A stretch of DNA of 64,000 nt, taken from NCBI RefSeq assembly GCF_035943795.1, contig NZ_DASZBY010000140.1, forward strand, positions 37,715-101,714. The letters run 5' to 3'. Positions 34,334-43,389 of the stretch are shown here, one piece after another. Within the stretch, counting starts at the first letter, position 1, and the number at the start of each line of letters is the position of its first letter. A model generated the notes under the pieces. The model was not told the DNA's origin. It saw only the letters and a program-made list of their open reading frames with translations, and made no database searches. The translations under genes and the position numbers were made by a program. Origin of the DNA: Aliidongia sp035943795. Its GTDB lineage: Bacteria > Pseudomonadota > Alphaproteobacteria > ATCC43930 > CGMCC-115725.

Positions 34334-35365
34334 TCAGGCCAGCAGGTCGCGGACGAGCGGCATCACCTTGCTGCCGTAGAGCTCGATGCTGCGCATCAGC
34401 TTGTCGTGCGGCAACGGGCCTGCGCTGTATTTCAGATTGAACCGGGCGAGACCGAGCGTCCTCGCGGTGGCGGCGATCTTGCGGGCGACCGTTTCCGGCG
34501 ACCCGACATAGAGCGAGCCCTGATCCGCCTCCCGATCGAATTCGGCCTGGCCCATCGGCGGCCAGCCGCGCTCGGCACCGATGCGGTCGCGCATCTGCTT
34601 GTAGTCCGACCAGAGTTCCGCGCGCGCCTGCTCGTCGGTCTCGGCGACGTAGCCCGGCGAGTGGACGCCGATCGGCGGTGCAGGCTGGCCCAACTGCGCG
34701 AAGGAGCGGTGGTATAAGTCTACGTAGGACCGGAACCGGGCCGGGTCGCCGCCGATGATCGCCAGCATCATCGGCAGACCATACCGGGCGGCGCGGACGA
34801 CGGATTCCGGGCTGCCGCCCACGCCGATCCAGGTCTTCAGCGCACCGGCCTCGACCGGTGGGAACACCCGCTGACCGGTCAGCGGCGGGCGGGTCTTGCC
34901 CTGCCAGGTCACGGCATCCTGCCCGCGCAGCGCCGCGAACAGGTCGAGCTTGTCCTCGAACAATTCCTCGTATTGCGACAGGTCGAAGCCGAACAACGGG
35001 AAGGATTCGGTGAAGGAGCCGCGGCCCAGGATTACTTCGGCGCGTCCTTTCGAGGCGGCGTCCAGGGTGGCGAAGCGCTGGAACACGCGGATCGGATCGT
35101 CCGAGCTCAGCACGGTGACCGCCGAACCCAGCCGGATCTGCCGGGTGCGTCCAGCGATCGCCGCCAGCACGACCTCGGGCGCCGAGATGGCAAAGTCCGC
35201 CCGGTGGTGCTCGCCGACTCCGAAGAAGTCGATGTCCAGGCCGTCGGCCAGCACCGCCTCGTCGACCACGTTCCGGATGACATGGGCATGGGAGAGCAGG
35301 CGCCCGTCCGGTCCGGTGGTGACGTCGCCGAACGTGTCGAGGCCGAGTTCCAGCACTTGCGTCAT
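34334..35365 (-). CDS. LLM-class flavin-dependent monooxygenase
   Basis: The 343-residue protein fits the luciferase-like monooxygenase superfamily: GLDTFGDVTTGPDGRLLSHA, FFGVGEHHRADFAISAPEVV, RQIRLGSAVTVLSSDDPIRV, RGRAEVILGRGSFTESFPLF and WIGVGGSPESVVRAARYGLP. These enzymes use reduced FMN or F420; in proteobacteria usually FMN from a partner reductase, which is not adjacent. The ATG at 35365 overlaps the stop of the upstream GNAT gene by four bases, so the two are coupled. Substrate is unknown. Confidence 0.88.
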   Translation of the reverse strand: MTQVLELGLDTFGDVTTGPDGRLLSHAHVIRNVVDEAVLADGLDIDFFGVGEHHRADFAISAPEVVLAAIAGRTRQIRLGSAVTVLSSDDPIRVFQRFATLDAASKGRAEVILGRGSFTESFPLFGFDLSQYEELFEDKLDLFAALRGQDAVTWQGKTRPPLTGQRVFPPVEAGALKTWIGVGGSPESVVRAARYGLPMMLAIIGGDPARFRSYVDLYHRSFAQLGQPAPPIGVHSPGYVAETDEQARAELWSDYKQMRDRIGAERGWPPMGQAEFDREADQGSLYVGSPETVARKIAATARTLGLARFNLKYSAGPLPHDKLMRSIELYGSKVMPLVRDLLA

Positions 35366-36000
35366 GACGATTTCTCCGCCCGGACCATCGCCCAATATGG
35401 TGCGCCCGTCACGGGCTCGACGATGGGCTCCGACGGCCGGAAGCCGTGCCGACCATAGAACGGCAGGCTCAAGGGATTGAAGGTTTCGAGATAGCAGGCG
35501 GCGCCCTGGGTGTCGGCTTCGGCGAGCGTCGGCGCCAGCAGTCGGCCGCCCAGGCCGCGACCGCGCGCGGATGTCGCCACGCCCAGGATGGAAAGATACC
35601 AGGCGGATTCGGCGATCCCGGCCACGAGGTTGGCGTCCATGAAATCGATGATGCGCCGGTAGTTCGAAAAGCCCTGCGCGCCGAGCAGGTCGGCGAAGGC
35701 GGCGTGTTTGCGCGCGCGGGCGGCCGCCAGCACGGCTTCATCCCCGGGCGGAACCCAGATCGCGGCTCCGTCGTCTCCGGCGATCACGACCCGGCCGACC
35801 TCGTGACCTTCCGCCAGCGAGAGCCGGAAATATCGATCGAGGCAATCGGTCCGCGCGGCCTCGTCATCGCCAAAGCCTTCGGTGATCGACCAGTAGAACG
35901 GATCGTCGCCGAGGGCGCTCGCGAGGGTGGCTGCGATATCGGTGGCACTGGCGTCCGGCAAGAATTCTCTCCTTTGGGGCGTCTCGCATGTCCTGGCCAT
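35362..36000 (-). CDS. GNAT-family N-acetyltransferase
   Basis: The 212-residue protein has a GNAT domain: GRVVIAGDDGAAIWVPPG, the acetyl-CoA loop LSILGVATSARGRGLGGRLL, ACYLETFNPLSLPFYGRHGF and EPVTGAPYWAMVRA. The N-terminal 60 residues (DPFYWSITEGFGDDEAARTD) match the part of this branch often found in bacterial small-molecule acetyltransferases. Its target is unknown. It is co-transcribed and coupled with the LLM monooxygenase downstream. Confidence 0.85.
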   Translation of the reverse strand: MARTCETPQRREFLPDASATDIAATLASALGDDPFYWSITEGFGDDEAARTDCLDRYFRLSLAEGHEVGRVVIAGDDGAAIWVPPGDEAVLAAARARKHAAFADLLGAQGFSNYRRIIDFMDANLVAGIAESAWYLSILGVATSARGRGLGGRLLAPTLAEADTQGAACYLETFNPLSLPFYGRHGFRPSEPIVEPVTGAPYWAMVRAEKSS

Positions 36001-36051
36001 TTCCCAGCCGTGCGCGGCGCCATCCTAGAAGCGCCGATGCCGGGATGCCAT

Positions 36052-36663
36052 ATGCGCCATGCCATGACTGCCGATCTCGCCCAGACTCTCGCCGATATCC
36101 GTGCCTGCCGGCTGTGCGCCGATCATCTGCCGCGCGGGCCGCGGCCGATCATCCGGGCGAGCGCCACCGCCCGCCTGCTGATCATTTCCCAGGCGCCCGG
36201 TACGCGGGTGCATGAGACCGGGCTGTCGTTCAACGACCGCAGCGGCGACCGGCTACGCGAGTGGTTGGGCATCGATCGCACCACCTTCTACGACGAGAGC
36301 AAGGTGGCGATCATGGGAATGGGCTTCTGCTATCCAGGTGTCGATCGCCATGGCGGCGATCTGCCGCCGCGGCCGGAATGCGCGCCGCGCTGGCACGAGC
36401 AGGTGCTGCCGCTGTTGCCGGCAGTCCGGCTGACCCTGCTGATCGGCCTGCACGCCCATCGGGTCTATCTGCCGGGTGGCGGACGGCAGAGCGTCACCGA
36501 ACGGGTCGCGGCCTGGCGGGAGCAACCGGCGGACCGCCTGGTGATGCCGCACCCGAGCTGGCGCAACACCGGCTGGCTGAAACGCAATCCCTGGTTCGCC
36601 GAAGACCTGCTGCCGGTGCTGCGCGCCCGCGTGCAGGCGGTGCTCGGCGACGACAATCCCTGA
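36052..36663 (+). CDS. Uracil-DNA glycosylase family protein
   Basis: The 203-residue protein belongs to the UDG superfamily. It has RACRLCADHLPRGPRPIIR at the start, the active-site region LLIISQAPGTRVHETG, SGDRLREWLGIDRTTFYDES and the DNA-contact loop MPHPSWRNTGW. It has only one CxxC, so the iron-sulfur cluster of families 4 and 5 is unlikely. It should act in base excision repair on uracil or another damaged base. Three nearby ATGs (36037, 36052, 36064) are possible; I take the middle one with GGGA upstream. Confidence 0.82.
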   Translation: MRHAMTADLAQTLADIRACRLCADHLPRGPRPIIRASATARLLIISQAPGTRVHETGLSFNDRSGDRLREWLGIDRTTFYDESKVAIMGMGFCYPGVDRHGGDLPPRPECAPRWHEQVLPLLPAVRLTLLIGLHAHRVYLPGGGRQSVTERVAAWREQPADRLVMPHPSWRNTGWLKRNPWFAEDLLPVLRARVQAVLGDDNP

Positions 36664-36714
36664 TGGAATGAAACGGCCGTCTCCTCCGTTGGAGGGAAAA
36701 CGGACGGGGGCGGC

Positions 36715-37104
36715 ATGCGGGCTTTGGTTGCAATCGTCGGGGGCATGTCCCTGATGGCCGCCGTGTCCGCCTGGGCACAGGACCAGGCCGGCAGCACTAC
36801 GATCATGAAGCCGGACGAGACTGTGATTTCGCCGCCGGACAGTTCGCATCTGATTCTGCCGGGTCAGCCCGACGATGCCGATCCGGCGATCCCACCGCCG
36901 ACCTTGCCGCCGCTCTGGCTCGTGCCGCTGCCGGACGAAGCTGCCCAAGCGGCGGATCGGGCAAGGCTCGATGCAGCCTTGGCGGCGCGGTTTGCGTTTG
37001 CGCCATCGCCGGTCCGGTACTTCGATGCCGACATTGTCCCGCTGGCCGCGGGACAGCCGTGGCAGGCCTTGCGGCGTCGTGTCGACGGCACGCTCGGTCC
37101 TTAA
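36715..37104 (+). CDS. Unknown exported proline-rich protein
   Basis: This 129-residue protein has a signal peptide (ALVAIVGGMSLMAAVSAWAQ). The mature region is rich in proline and aspartate (PDDADPAIPPPTLPPLWLVP) and alanine (ARLDAALAARFAFAPSP). I do not recognise a family. It has a GGGG-rich ribosome site, and the start is at the ATG at 36715. The TetR gene begins 44 bases after its stop. Confidence 0.55.
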   Translation: MRALVAIVGGMSLMAAVSAWAQDQAGSTTIMKPDETVISPPDSSHLILPGQPDDADPAIPPPTLPPLWLVPLPDEAAQAADRARLDAALAARFAFAPSPVRYFDADIVPLAAGQPWQALRRRVDGTLGP

Positions 37105-37147
37105 GCTCGGCCTTGTCCCCGACGATCGCCGGCCGCATGTTTGCGTC

Positions 37148-37828
37148 ATGGGTGAACAGCGCGTCACGATCTCCGCGTCCCGGGCCCGGACCGGCGGCCG
37201 GCCGACCCGAGCCGAATCGGCGCGCCGGCTCGAACATCTGCTCGACGTCGCCGCCAAGTCGTTTCTCAGCCACGGGTATGGTGCCACCACGATCGAAGCC
37301 GTGGCCCGCGGGTCCGGCATCGCCAAGAAGACGATCTACCGGCGCTTCGGCGACAAGGCCGCGCTGTTCGGCGCGGTGCTGCGCCGCCTTTTCGACCGAT
37401 GGTTCGATGTCCTGGGCGAGGTCGCGGTCGAGGACGACGCGCTGCCCGGCACCCTGCGCGCCTACGCCCGGCACGTGCTCGCTGGTGCAGTCAACCAGGA
37501 AGGTCTGATGCTGTCGGCCATGATCCAGGCGGAGGCGCGCGCTTTCCCGCATCTGGCCCAGGGCTATTATGAAAATGGTCCCGCCCGCATCCAGGCGATG
37601 CTTGCCCGGTTTCTGGCGGAACAGCACGCCGCGGGCCGCGTGAGGATCGAGGATCCGGACGTTGCGGCCGAGCAGTTCCTGCATCTGGCGATTGGCGGCA
37701 TTCATCGCCGCGCCATGCTCGGCATCGGGCCCACGCCGGACCAGGATGCCCTCGACCGACGGGCCGATTTCGCCGTGCGCGTGTTCCTCGACGGATGCCG
37801 CGCGATCGCCGACGATGATCGGCGTTAG
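37148..37828 (+). CDS. TetR-family transcription regulator
   Basis: The 226-residue regulator has an N-terminal TetR helix-turn-helix (LLDVAAKSFLSHGYGATTIE, then GIAKKTIYRRFGDKAALFGA) preceded by a basic, disordered tail. The ligand domain follows (LRAYARHVLAGAVNQEGLML, then FPHLAQGYYENGPARIQAML), of the kind with the C-terminal TetR_C domain of AcrR-type proteins. Its targets are not obvious: its neighbours are an unknown exported protein and, convergently, a PAS_5 protein whose stop overlaps by four bases. Confidence 0.88.
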   Translation: MGEQRVTISASRARTGGRPTRAESARRLEHLLDVAAKSFLSHGYGATTIEAVARGSGIAKKTIYRRFGDKAALFGAVLRRLFDRWFDVLGEVAVEDDALPGTLRAYARHVLAGAVNQEGLMLSAMIQAEARAFPHLAQGYYENGPARIQAMLARFLAEQHAAGRVRIEDPDVAAEQFLHLAIGGIHRRAMLGIGPTPDQDALDRRADFAVRVFLDGCRAIADDDRR

Positions 37829-38367
37829 TTCTCGGCCGTCTTGTGAAAGGTCAGCACGCTCATCAACTGATGGCAGTGGCCGACGTCGTCGACCAACGGC
37901 AGCAGCAGGTGGCGATAGTAGATCAGCGGCCGGCCGAGCCAGTTCAAAGTGCGTTCGGCGAGGGTCACCAGACCGTCGTCCCGTGCGGCGTCGAACTCGC
38001 GGCGGGTTTCGGGCAACAGCGGGCAAGGCAGGTCGCCCAGCAGAATGCCTTGCATATTGCCAATCAGGTTTTCGCAGACGTTGGTTCCCGCCAGACGGCA
38101 GCGGTAGTCGGGCACGCCATCGATCTCCCAAAGGACCAGATGGGGCAATGCCGTTCCCAGGTCGCACGGGTCGATGTCGCTCCGGCGCGGTGCAGCGAAG
38201 GCGCCGCGCTTGGCCCGCCAATAGGAAAGGACTTTGCGATGCATACTGGTCAGCCGATCCTCGGGCATCTCATCGGCTGGCAAGGAGACGCTGTAGAGCG
38301 TGCGCTCCGGTCCCAGGAGCGTCCTGTCCTCGCTCGCGGCGTCGGTCGGGATCATCGTTGCCAGCAT
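37825..38367 (-). CDS. PAS_5 domain protein
   Basis: The 180-residue protein matches the alphaproteobacterial PAS_5 family (DUF1488-like single PAS): MHRKVLSYWRAKRGAFAAPR, DPCDLGTALPHLVLWEIDGV and YRCRLAGTNVCENLIGNMQG, then LVTLAERTLNWLGRPLIYYR. It is a cytoplasmic sensor module without a signalling output domain. The ATG at 38367 has AAGGA nine bases upstream; a start at 38451 would add 28 residues. The family is common in Rhodospirillales, often in multiple copies, but function is unknown. Confidence 0.8.
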   Translation of the reverse strand: MLATMIPTDAASEDRTLLGPERTLYSVSLPADEMPEDRLTSMHRKVLSYWRAKRGAFAAPRRSDIDPCDLGTALPHLVLWEIDGVPDYRCRLAGTNVCENLIGNMQGILLGDLPCPLLPETRREFDAARDDGLVTLAERTLNWLGRPLIYYRHLLLPLVDDVGHCHQLMSVLTFHKTAEN

Positions 38368-38477
38368 CGCAGAATCCTTCGTCGTTCGATCCCCGGACCC
38401 TGTGCTTTCGGCGGGCGAGAGGGATCTCAGGAATTCAATTGCAGACTCCATGCCGCAGGGTGCGGTGCGGCCACCGC

Positions 38478-38879
38478 TTACTCCGCTTCGCCCTCCAGCC
38501 GGTCCATGTCGGCATCGGAGAACCCGAAATGATGGCCGATTTCGTGGATCAGTACGTGGCGGACGATGTCGTAGAGATCTTCGTTGGTCTCGCACCAATA
38601 GTCGAGGATCGGTCGACGATAGAGGAAGATCCGGTCGAGGTCGGACGCGGTGGCGCTGACGCTCTTGTTCGGCAGGGCGACGCCGCGATACAGGCCCAGC
38701 AGGTCGAACGGGCTTTCCAGCCCCATCTCGCGCTCGGTGTCCTCGTCGGGAAAATCATCGACGCGGATCTCGACGTCCTTGACGAAGCTGGCAAGGGTCG
38801 GCGGGATGCCCTCGAACGCTTCGCGAGCCAGGCTTTCCAGATCATCCAGGCTGGGCGGTAGGATTGGTTCGTCGGGCAT
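38478..38879 (-). CDS. Zinc metallopeptidase-like family protein (zincin)
   Basis: The 133-residue protein has the short zincin motif HEIGHHFGFSD at residues 112-122, with the two metal histidines H112 and H116, and the leading DLYDIVRHVLIHEIGHHFG. The first part has SLAREAFEGIPPTLASFVKD and LLGLYRGVALPNKS. It belongs to the conserved family of metallopeptidase-like proteins of about 130 residues in alphaproteobacteria; no substrate is known. The start is the ATG at 38879. It is divergent from phhB. Confidence 0.88.
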   Translation of the reverse strand: MPDEPILPPSLDDLESLAREAFEGIPPTLASFVKDVEIRVDDFPDEDTEREMGLESPFDLLGLYRGVALPNKSVSATASDLDRIFLYRRPILDYWCETNEDLYDIVRHVLIHEIGHHFGFSDADMDRLEGEAE

Positions 38880-38990
38880 GGTAAAGGCGGCTCTCACTGA
38901 CGGTGCTGACGACGATCCTGGCGATATGGCGACGACCATGCGCTGGGCCAAGATGCCGCACCCCGCCGGGACGAGAAAGGGACGAGACGG

Positions 38991-39278
38991 ATGGTAGCAA
39001 AACTGACGGATGCGGAACGGCAGGCGGCGCTGGGCGAACTGGCCGACTGGAGCCTGGTGGCGGAGCGCGACGCGATCCGCAAGTCCTTCCGGTTCGGCGA
39101 TTTCGTCGAGGCCTTCGGCTTCATGACCCGTGTCGCCCTGCTGGCGGAGAAGGCCGACCATCACCCGGAATGGTCGAACGTCTACAACAAGGTCGAGATC
39201 TTGTTGACCACCCACGATGTGGATGGGCTCTCGGCCCGCGACGTGGCGCTGGCCATGGCGATCGACGCGCTCGGCTGA
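38991..39278 (+). CDS. phhB: Pterin-4a-carbinolamine dehydratase
   Basis: The 95-residue protein matches the PCD family: LTDAERQAALGELADWSLV at the start and the conserved EKADHHPEWSNVYNKVEI around residue 55, followed by LTTHDVDGLSARDVALA. It dehydrates 4a-hydroxytetrahydrobiopterin to regenerate the cofactor of aromatic amino acid hydroxylases. No hydroxylase gene is adjacent. A DUF1697 gene follows six bases later. Confidence 0.93.
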   Translation: MVAKLTDAERQAALGELADWSLVAERDAIRKSFRFGDFVEAFGFMTRVALLAEKADHHPEWSNVYNKVEILLTTHDVDGLSARDVALAMAIDALG

Positions 39279-39284
39279 GCGGCC

Positions 39285-39824
39285 ATGACCTACCACGTCG
39301 CCCTGCTGGGCTCGGTCAATGTCGGCGGCAACAGCCGGGTCGCCATGGCGGACCTGCGCGATCTTGCCCGGGACCTGGGCCTGAACGAGCCGCAGACGCT
39401 GCTGCAGAGCGGCAACCTGGTCTTCCAGACGAAGGAACCGGCCGGGGCCGCGCTGGAAAAACGTCTGGAGGCCGCCGCCGCGCAACGGCTGGGTCTGACC
39501 ATCGGCTTCTTCGTGCGCAGTGCTGAGGAATGGGCGGAGATCATCGCGCGAAACCCGTTTGCGCAGGAAGCCGCCGACGATCCGAGCCATCTGCTGGTGC
39601 AATTCCTCAAGACCGCGCCCGCGGCCTCGGCCGTCACGGCGCTTCAGGCGGCGATCACGGGACCGGAGCGGGTGCGGGCCTCGGGTGCCGAGGCCTATGT
39701 CGTCTATCCGGACGGCATCGGACGGTCGAAGCTGACCGGACCGAAGATCGAGGCGAAGCTGGGTCCGGCGACCGGCCGCAACTGGAACACGATCCTGAAG
39801 CTGGGGGCGCTCGCCGGACTCTGA
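39285..39824 (+). CDS. DUF1697 family protein
   Basis: The 179-residue protein has the features of DUF1697: an N-terminal VALLGSVNVGGNSRVAMADL, LLQSGNLVFQTKEPAGAALE, then SAEEWAEIIARNPF and a C-terminal YVVYPDGIGRSKLTGPKIEA and RNWNTILKLGALA. The family is widespread, cytoplasmic and functionally unassigned. It follows phhB closely and is probably co-transcribed. Confidence 0.9.
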   Translation: MTYHVALLGSVNVGGNSRVAMADLRDLARDLGLNEPQTLLQSGNLVFQTKEPAGAALEKRLEAAAAQRLGLTIGFFVRSAEEWAEIIARNPFAQEAADDPSHLLVQFLKTAPAASAVTALQAAITGPERVRASGAEAYVVYPDGIGRSKLTGPKIEAKLGPATGRNWNTILKLGALAGL

Positions 39825-39831
39825 CGATCGG

Positions 39832-40593
39832 TTACTTCGGCTGCATGCGGATGGCGCCGTCGAGCCGGACCACTTCGCCGTTGATCATGGTGTTCTCGAT
39901 CATGTGGATCGCCAGGCGGGCATATTCCTCGGGCAGGCCGAAACGGCTCGGGAACGGCACGCTGGCCGCCAGGCTATCCTGGACGTCCTGCGGCATGTTC
40001 AGCAGCAGGGGCGTGCCGAACAGGCCGGGCGCGATGGTATTGACGCGAATGCCGAAGCGGGCGAATTCGCGGGCCGCCGGCAGTGCGAGTGCCACGATGC
40101 CGCCCTTGGACGCCGCATAGGCCGCCTGGCCGATCTGGCCTTCGAATGCGGCGACCGATGCGGTCGAGATGATGATGCCGCGCTCGCCATCGTCCAGCGC
40201 GTCGAGCGTCTGCATGGCGGCCGCGGCCACGCGCAGCGTGTTGAAGCTGCCGATCAGGTTGACGTTGATGACCCGCGAGAAATCGGCGAGCGGCATCGGG
40301 CCGTTCTTGCCGACGATGCGTGCGGCGGGTGCCACGCCGGCGCAATTCACGAGGATGCGGGCGATGCCGTGCTTCGCCTGGGCGTCGGCGAATCCCACCT
40401 CGACCGAGGCCGCGTCGGCGACGTCGACCGCGACCGCATGGCCGCCGATCTCGGCCGCGACCGCCTTGGCCGCGTCGAGGTTGACGTCGAACAGGGTGAC
40501 CTTGGCGCCGGCCTTGGCGAGCGCCCGCGCCGTCCCGGCGCCGAGGCCCGAGCCGCCGCCGGTGACGATGGCGGCTTGTCCTTGGATCTGCAT
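39832..40593 (-). CDS. 3-hydroxyacyl-CoA dehydrogenase type SDR
   Basis: The 253-residue enzyme is a classical SDR of the HSD17B10-like group that oxidises 3-hydroxyacyl-CoA: AIVTGGGSGLGAGTARALAK for NAD, ILVNCAGVAPAARIVGKNGP, IISTASVAAFEGQIGQAAYA with catalytic Ser, then Y and K in AAYAASKGGIVALALP. The start begins MQIQGQAAIVTGG and the C-terminus is REVRLDGAIRM-like VVRLDGAIRM. It would act in fatty acid or branched-chain amino acid breakdown. It lies convergent with the DUF1697 gene and divergent from the hybrid kinase. Confidence 0.93.
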   Translation of the reverse strand: MQIQGQAAIVTGGGSGLGAGTARALAKAGAKVTLFDVNLDAAKAVAAEIGGHAVAVDVADAASVEVGFADAQAKHGIARILVNCAGVAPAARIVGKNGPMPLADFSRVINVNLIGSFNTLRVAAAAMQTLDALDDGERGIIISTASVAAFEGQIGQAAYAASKGGIVALALPAAREFARFGIRVNTIAPGLFGTPLLLNMPQDVQDSLAASVPFPSRFGLPEEYARLAIHMIENTMINGEVVRLDGAIRMQPK

Positions 40594-40832
40594 GCGGATG
40601 TTCCTTGCCCTATGGATTTCTTTGGCCCGGGACGTCGCCGTCCCACACCTTCGGACCGCTCATAGCAAATGCCGGGTGCCGTGGCCACTTCGTGAAGTGG
40701 CCTGAGCCCCTGCTCGCGCGGTCGGCGCCGGTTTGCGGTTCCCATTTACAACTCTCTCCGTTATCTGCTGCGATAGGAACGAATGAACGGCGGACCGTCG
40801 GTTCGTTGCAGACAAGAGACGAGACGAGGTCG

Positions 40833-43298
40833 ATGGGCCGCGACCAGCTGATGTTTCTATCCACGGCATCGCCGTCCCGGGCGGAGACCCGGATGGCGTT
40901 CGGCGTCGTTCTGGTCTCGGTCGCCGTCTTCGCCGCCTGCCTGCCGTTCGCAAGGCTGCTGCTGGCGCCCCAGCCTGCTTTCATTCCGATCTACGAAGCG
41001 GCGCTGGTCATCAACGACCTGCTGACGGCGGCGCTGCTGTTCGGCCAGTTCCGGATGCAGCGCGCCCCGGCGCTGCTGGCGCTCGGCGCCGGCTATCTGT
41101 TCACCGCCCTCATCACCGTCGCGCACATGATGAGCTTTCCGGGACTGTTCGCGCCCACCGGGCTGCTGGGCGCCGGGGTTCAGACCACGGCCTGGCTCTA
41201 CCTGTTCTGGCACGCGGGTTTTCTCCTCGCCGTGATCGCCTATGCCGTGCTGGCCCGGCCCGGCGCCGGAACGCCGCGTCCTGGCCGTGCCATCCTGGCG
41301 GCGGTCATCGGCATTCCGATCCTCGTCGTTGCCCTGGTCCTCCTGGCGACCGTCGGCGAGGGGCTGCTGCCGGTGATCCTTGCCGGCGGTCAATACACCC
41401 GGGCCATGATTTGGTCCTACACGACCGAATGGCTGCTCGGCTTCGCGGCGCTGGCGACCGTGCTGGTCCTGCGGCGGCGGACCCGCTCGGTACTGGATCT
41501 GTGGCTGATGGTGGCGGTCGTCGCCTGGATCTTCGACGTGGCGTTGTCGCTGGTGTTCAACCAGAGCCGCTGGGACCTGGGTTTCTATGCCGGGCGGATC
41601 TACGGGCTGTTGGCATCGGGCTTCGTGCTGGTCGTCCTGCTGTTGCAGACCCTGGCGCTCTACGGGCGGCTCGCCGCCGCGCACGCAGTGCTGGGCGACC
41701 AGGCCCAGGCGCTGGAAAAGGCGCAGCGGCTGGCCGATGCGGCCAACCGGGCCAAGTCCGAATTTCTGGCGAACATGAGCCACGAGATCCGCACGCCGAT
41801 GAATGGCGTGATCGGCATGAACACGCTGCTGCTGCGCACCGGCCTCGATACGGAGCAGCGGCGCTTCGCCGAGGCGGTCCGCAAGTCGGCCGAAATCCTG
41901 CTCGACCTGATCAACGACATCCTCGACCTCTCCAAGCTCGAGGCCGGGCGGCTGGAACTGGAGACGATCGATTTCGACCTGACCGAGGTCATCGAGGGAC
42001 CGATCGAACTCATGGCGCCGCGCGCGCGGGAAAAGGGCCTGGAGCTGTCCTGCTTCATCGATGCGGCGGCGCGGCAGGTCGTGCGCGGCGATCCGACGCG
42101 CCTGCGCCAGATCGTGCTGAACCTGCTGGCCAACGCGATCAAGTTCACCGGTCAGGGCGCCGTTTCCATCAGCGTCTCGGGCGAGCGGGCAGGGCCGGGC
42201 CTGACCCGGATCACGATCGCCGTCGCCGATACCGGCATCGGCATCAGCCCGGCGCTGGCCGGCCGCCTGTTCGACAAGTTCGAGCAGGGCGACAGCTCGG
42301 TCAACCGCCGTTACGGCGGGACCGGGCTCGGCCTCAGCATCAGCAAACAGCTGCTCGACCTAATGGACGGCACCATCGCCGCGGAGGGACGGCCAGGCGG
42401 CGGCACGATCTTCCGCATCGGCGTGACCCTGCCGGACGGGGATCGGGCGTCGAGCCGCAGCCTCGTCGATTCCGCCATTCTGGCGGGGCTGCGCGTACTG
42501 GTGGTCGACGATACCGAGATGAACCGGGTCGTGTTCCACCGGCGGCTCTCCGACGAAGGCATCGCGGTGGACGATGCCTCGGACGCCGCCAGCGCGCTCG
42601 CGGCACTGCGCCGGGCCGAGGAAGAGGGGCGTCCTTTCGACATCGTGCTGCTGGATCACGACATGCCGGGCATGACCGGCGACCATCTGGGCGAAACCAT
42701 CCGCCTTCATGTGGAGTGGCATCAGCCGAAGCAGGTTCTCGTCTCGTCGGTCGATCGGCCGATGCAGGCGGAGCGGGCGCGCAACCGCTTCGACGCCACC
42801 CTGACGAAGCCGGTTCGGCACCGGGCGCTCGTCGAGTGCCTTGCCCGGGTCATGAGCGACGGCGCCCGGACGGAAGAGCCGCCGGCGCCGGCACCCATAT
42901 CGACCCGACCGGCGATGAACGGCGGCGGCCGGGTGCTTCTGGTCGAGGACAATGAGGTCAACCAGGTGCTGGCCGTCGAAGTCCTGCGCGACGCCGGCTA
43001 CACGGTCGGTCTCGCCGGCGATGGGCTGCAGGCCCTCGATGCCGTCGCGCGCGAGGAATGGGACATGATCCTGATGGATGTCCAGATGCCCCATCTGGAC
43101 GGGTTCGAGGCGACCCGGCGTCTGCGCGACCAGGGCCTTGCGCTGCCGATCGTCGCCATGACCGCCAATGCCATGGCCGGCGACCGCGAGCGGTGCCTGG
43201 AGGCCGGGATGGACGACTATCTTTCCAAGCCGCTCGATCTCGACGAACTGGTTGCACGGGTCGGCCACTGGTTCGGCCGGCAGACCGAAAGGCGGTGA
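40833..43298 (+). CDS. MASE4 hybrid sensor histidine kinase with two receiver domains
   Basis: The 821-residue protein starts with a MASE4 membrane domain of seven or eight helices (FIPIYEAALVINDLLTAALL, then GLLGAGVQTTAWLYLFWHAG). A coiled linker, the HisKA site H317 in MSHEIRTPMNGVIGM, the ATPase domain (NLLANAIKFTG, ADTGIGISPALAG, RYGGTGLGLSISKQL) and two receivers follow, with phosphoacceptors D608 and D749. There is no HPt and no DNA-binding output, so phosphate must pass to a separate HPt. The ATG at 40833 has GAGG four bases upstream. The next gene is a periplasmic solute-binding protein, likely part of the same sensor system. Confidence 0.92.
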   Translation: MGRDQLMFLSTASPSRAETRMAFGVVLVSVAVFAACLPFARLLLAPQPAFIPIYEAALVINDLLTAALLFGQFRMQRAPALLALGAGYLFTALITVAHMMSFPGLFAPTGLLGAGVQTTAWLYLFWHAGFLLAVIAYAVLARPGAGTPRPGRAILAAVIGIPILVVALVLLATVGEGLLPVILAGGQYTRAMIWSYTTEWLLGFAALATVLVLRRRTRSVLDLWLMVAVVAWIFDVALSLVFNQSRWDLGFYAGRIYGLLASGFVLVVLLLQTLALYGRLAAAHAVLGDQAQALEKAQRLADAANRAKSEFLANMSHEIRTPMNGVIGMNTLLLRTGLDTEQRRFAEAVRKSAEILLDLINDILDLSKLEAGRLELETIDFDLTEVIEGPIELMAPRAREKGLELSCFIDAAARQVVRGDPTRLRQIVLNLLANAIKFTGQGAVSISVSGERAGPGLTRITIAVADTGIGISPALAGRLFDKFEQGDSSVNRRYGGTGLGLSISKQLLDLMDGTIAAEGRPGGGTIFRIGVTLPDGDRASSRSLVDSAILAGLRVLVVDDTEMNRVVFHRRLSDEGIAVDDASDAASALAALRRAEEEGRPFDIVLLDHDMPGMTGDHLGETIRLHVEWHQPKQVLVSSVDRPMQAERARNRFDATLTKPVRHRALVECLARVMSDGARTEEPPAPAPISTRPAMNGGGRVLLVEDNEVNQVLAVEVLRDAGYTVGLAGDGLQALDAVAREEWDMILMDVQMPHLDGFEATRRLRDQGLALPIVAMTANAMAGDRERCLEAGMDDYLSKPLDLDELVARVGHWFGRQTERR

Positions 43299-43389
43299 TC
43301 CTGGACTCGACGGATCCGGTGGCGCTGAATATCGTTTCGCTACCGGCCCGACTGCGCCGTCGACCCGATCGCAACCTTCGTGGGGGATC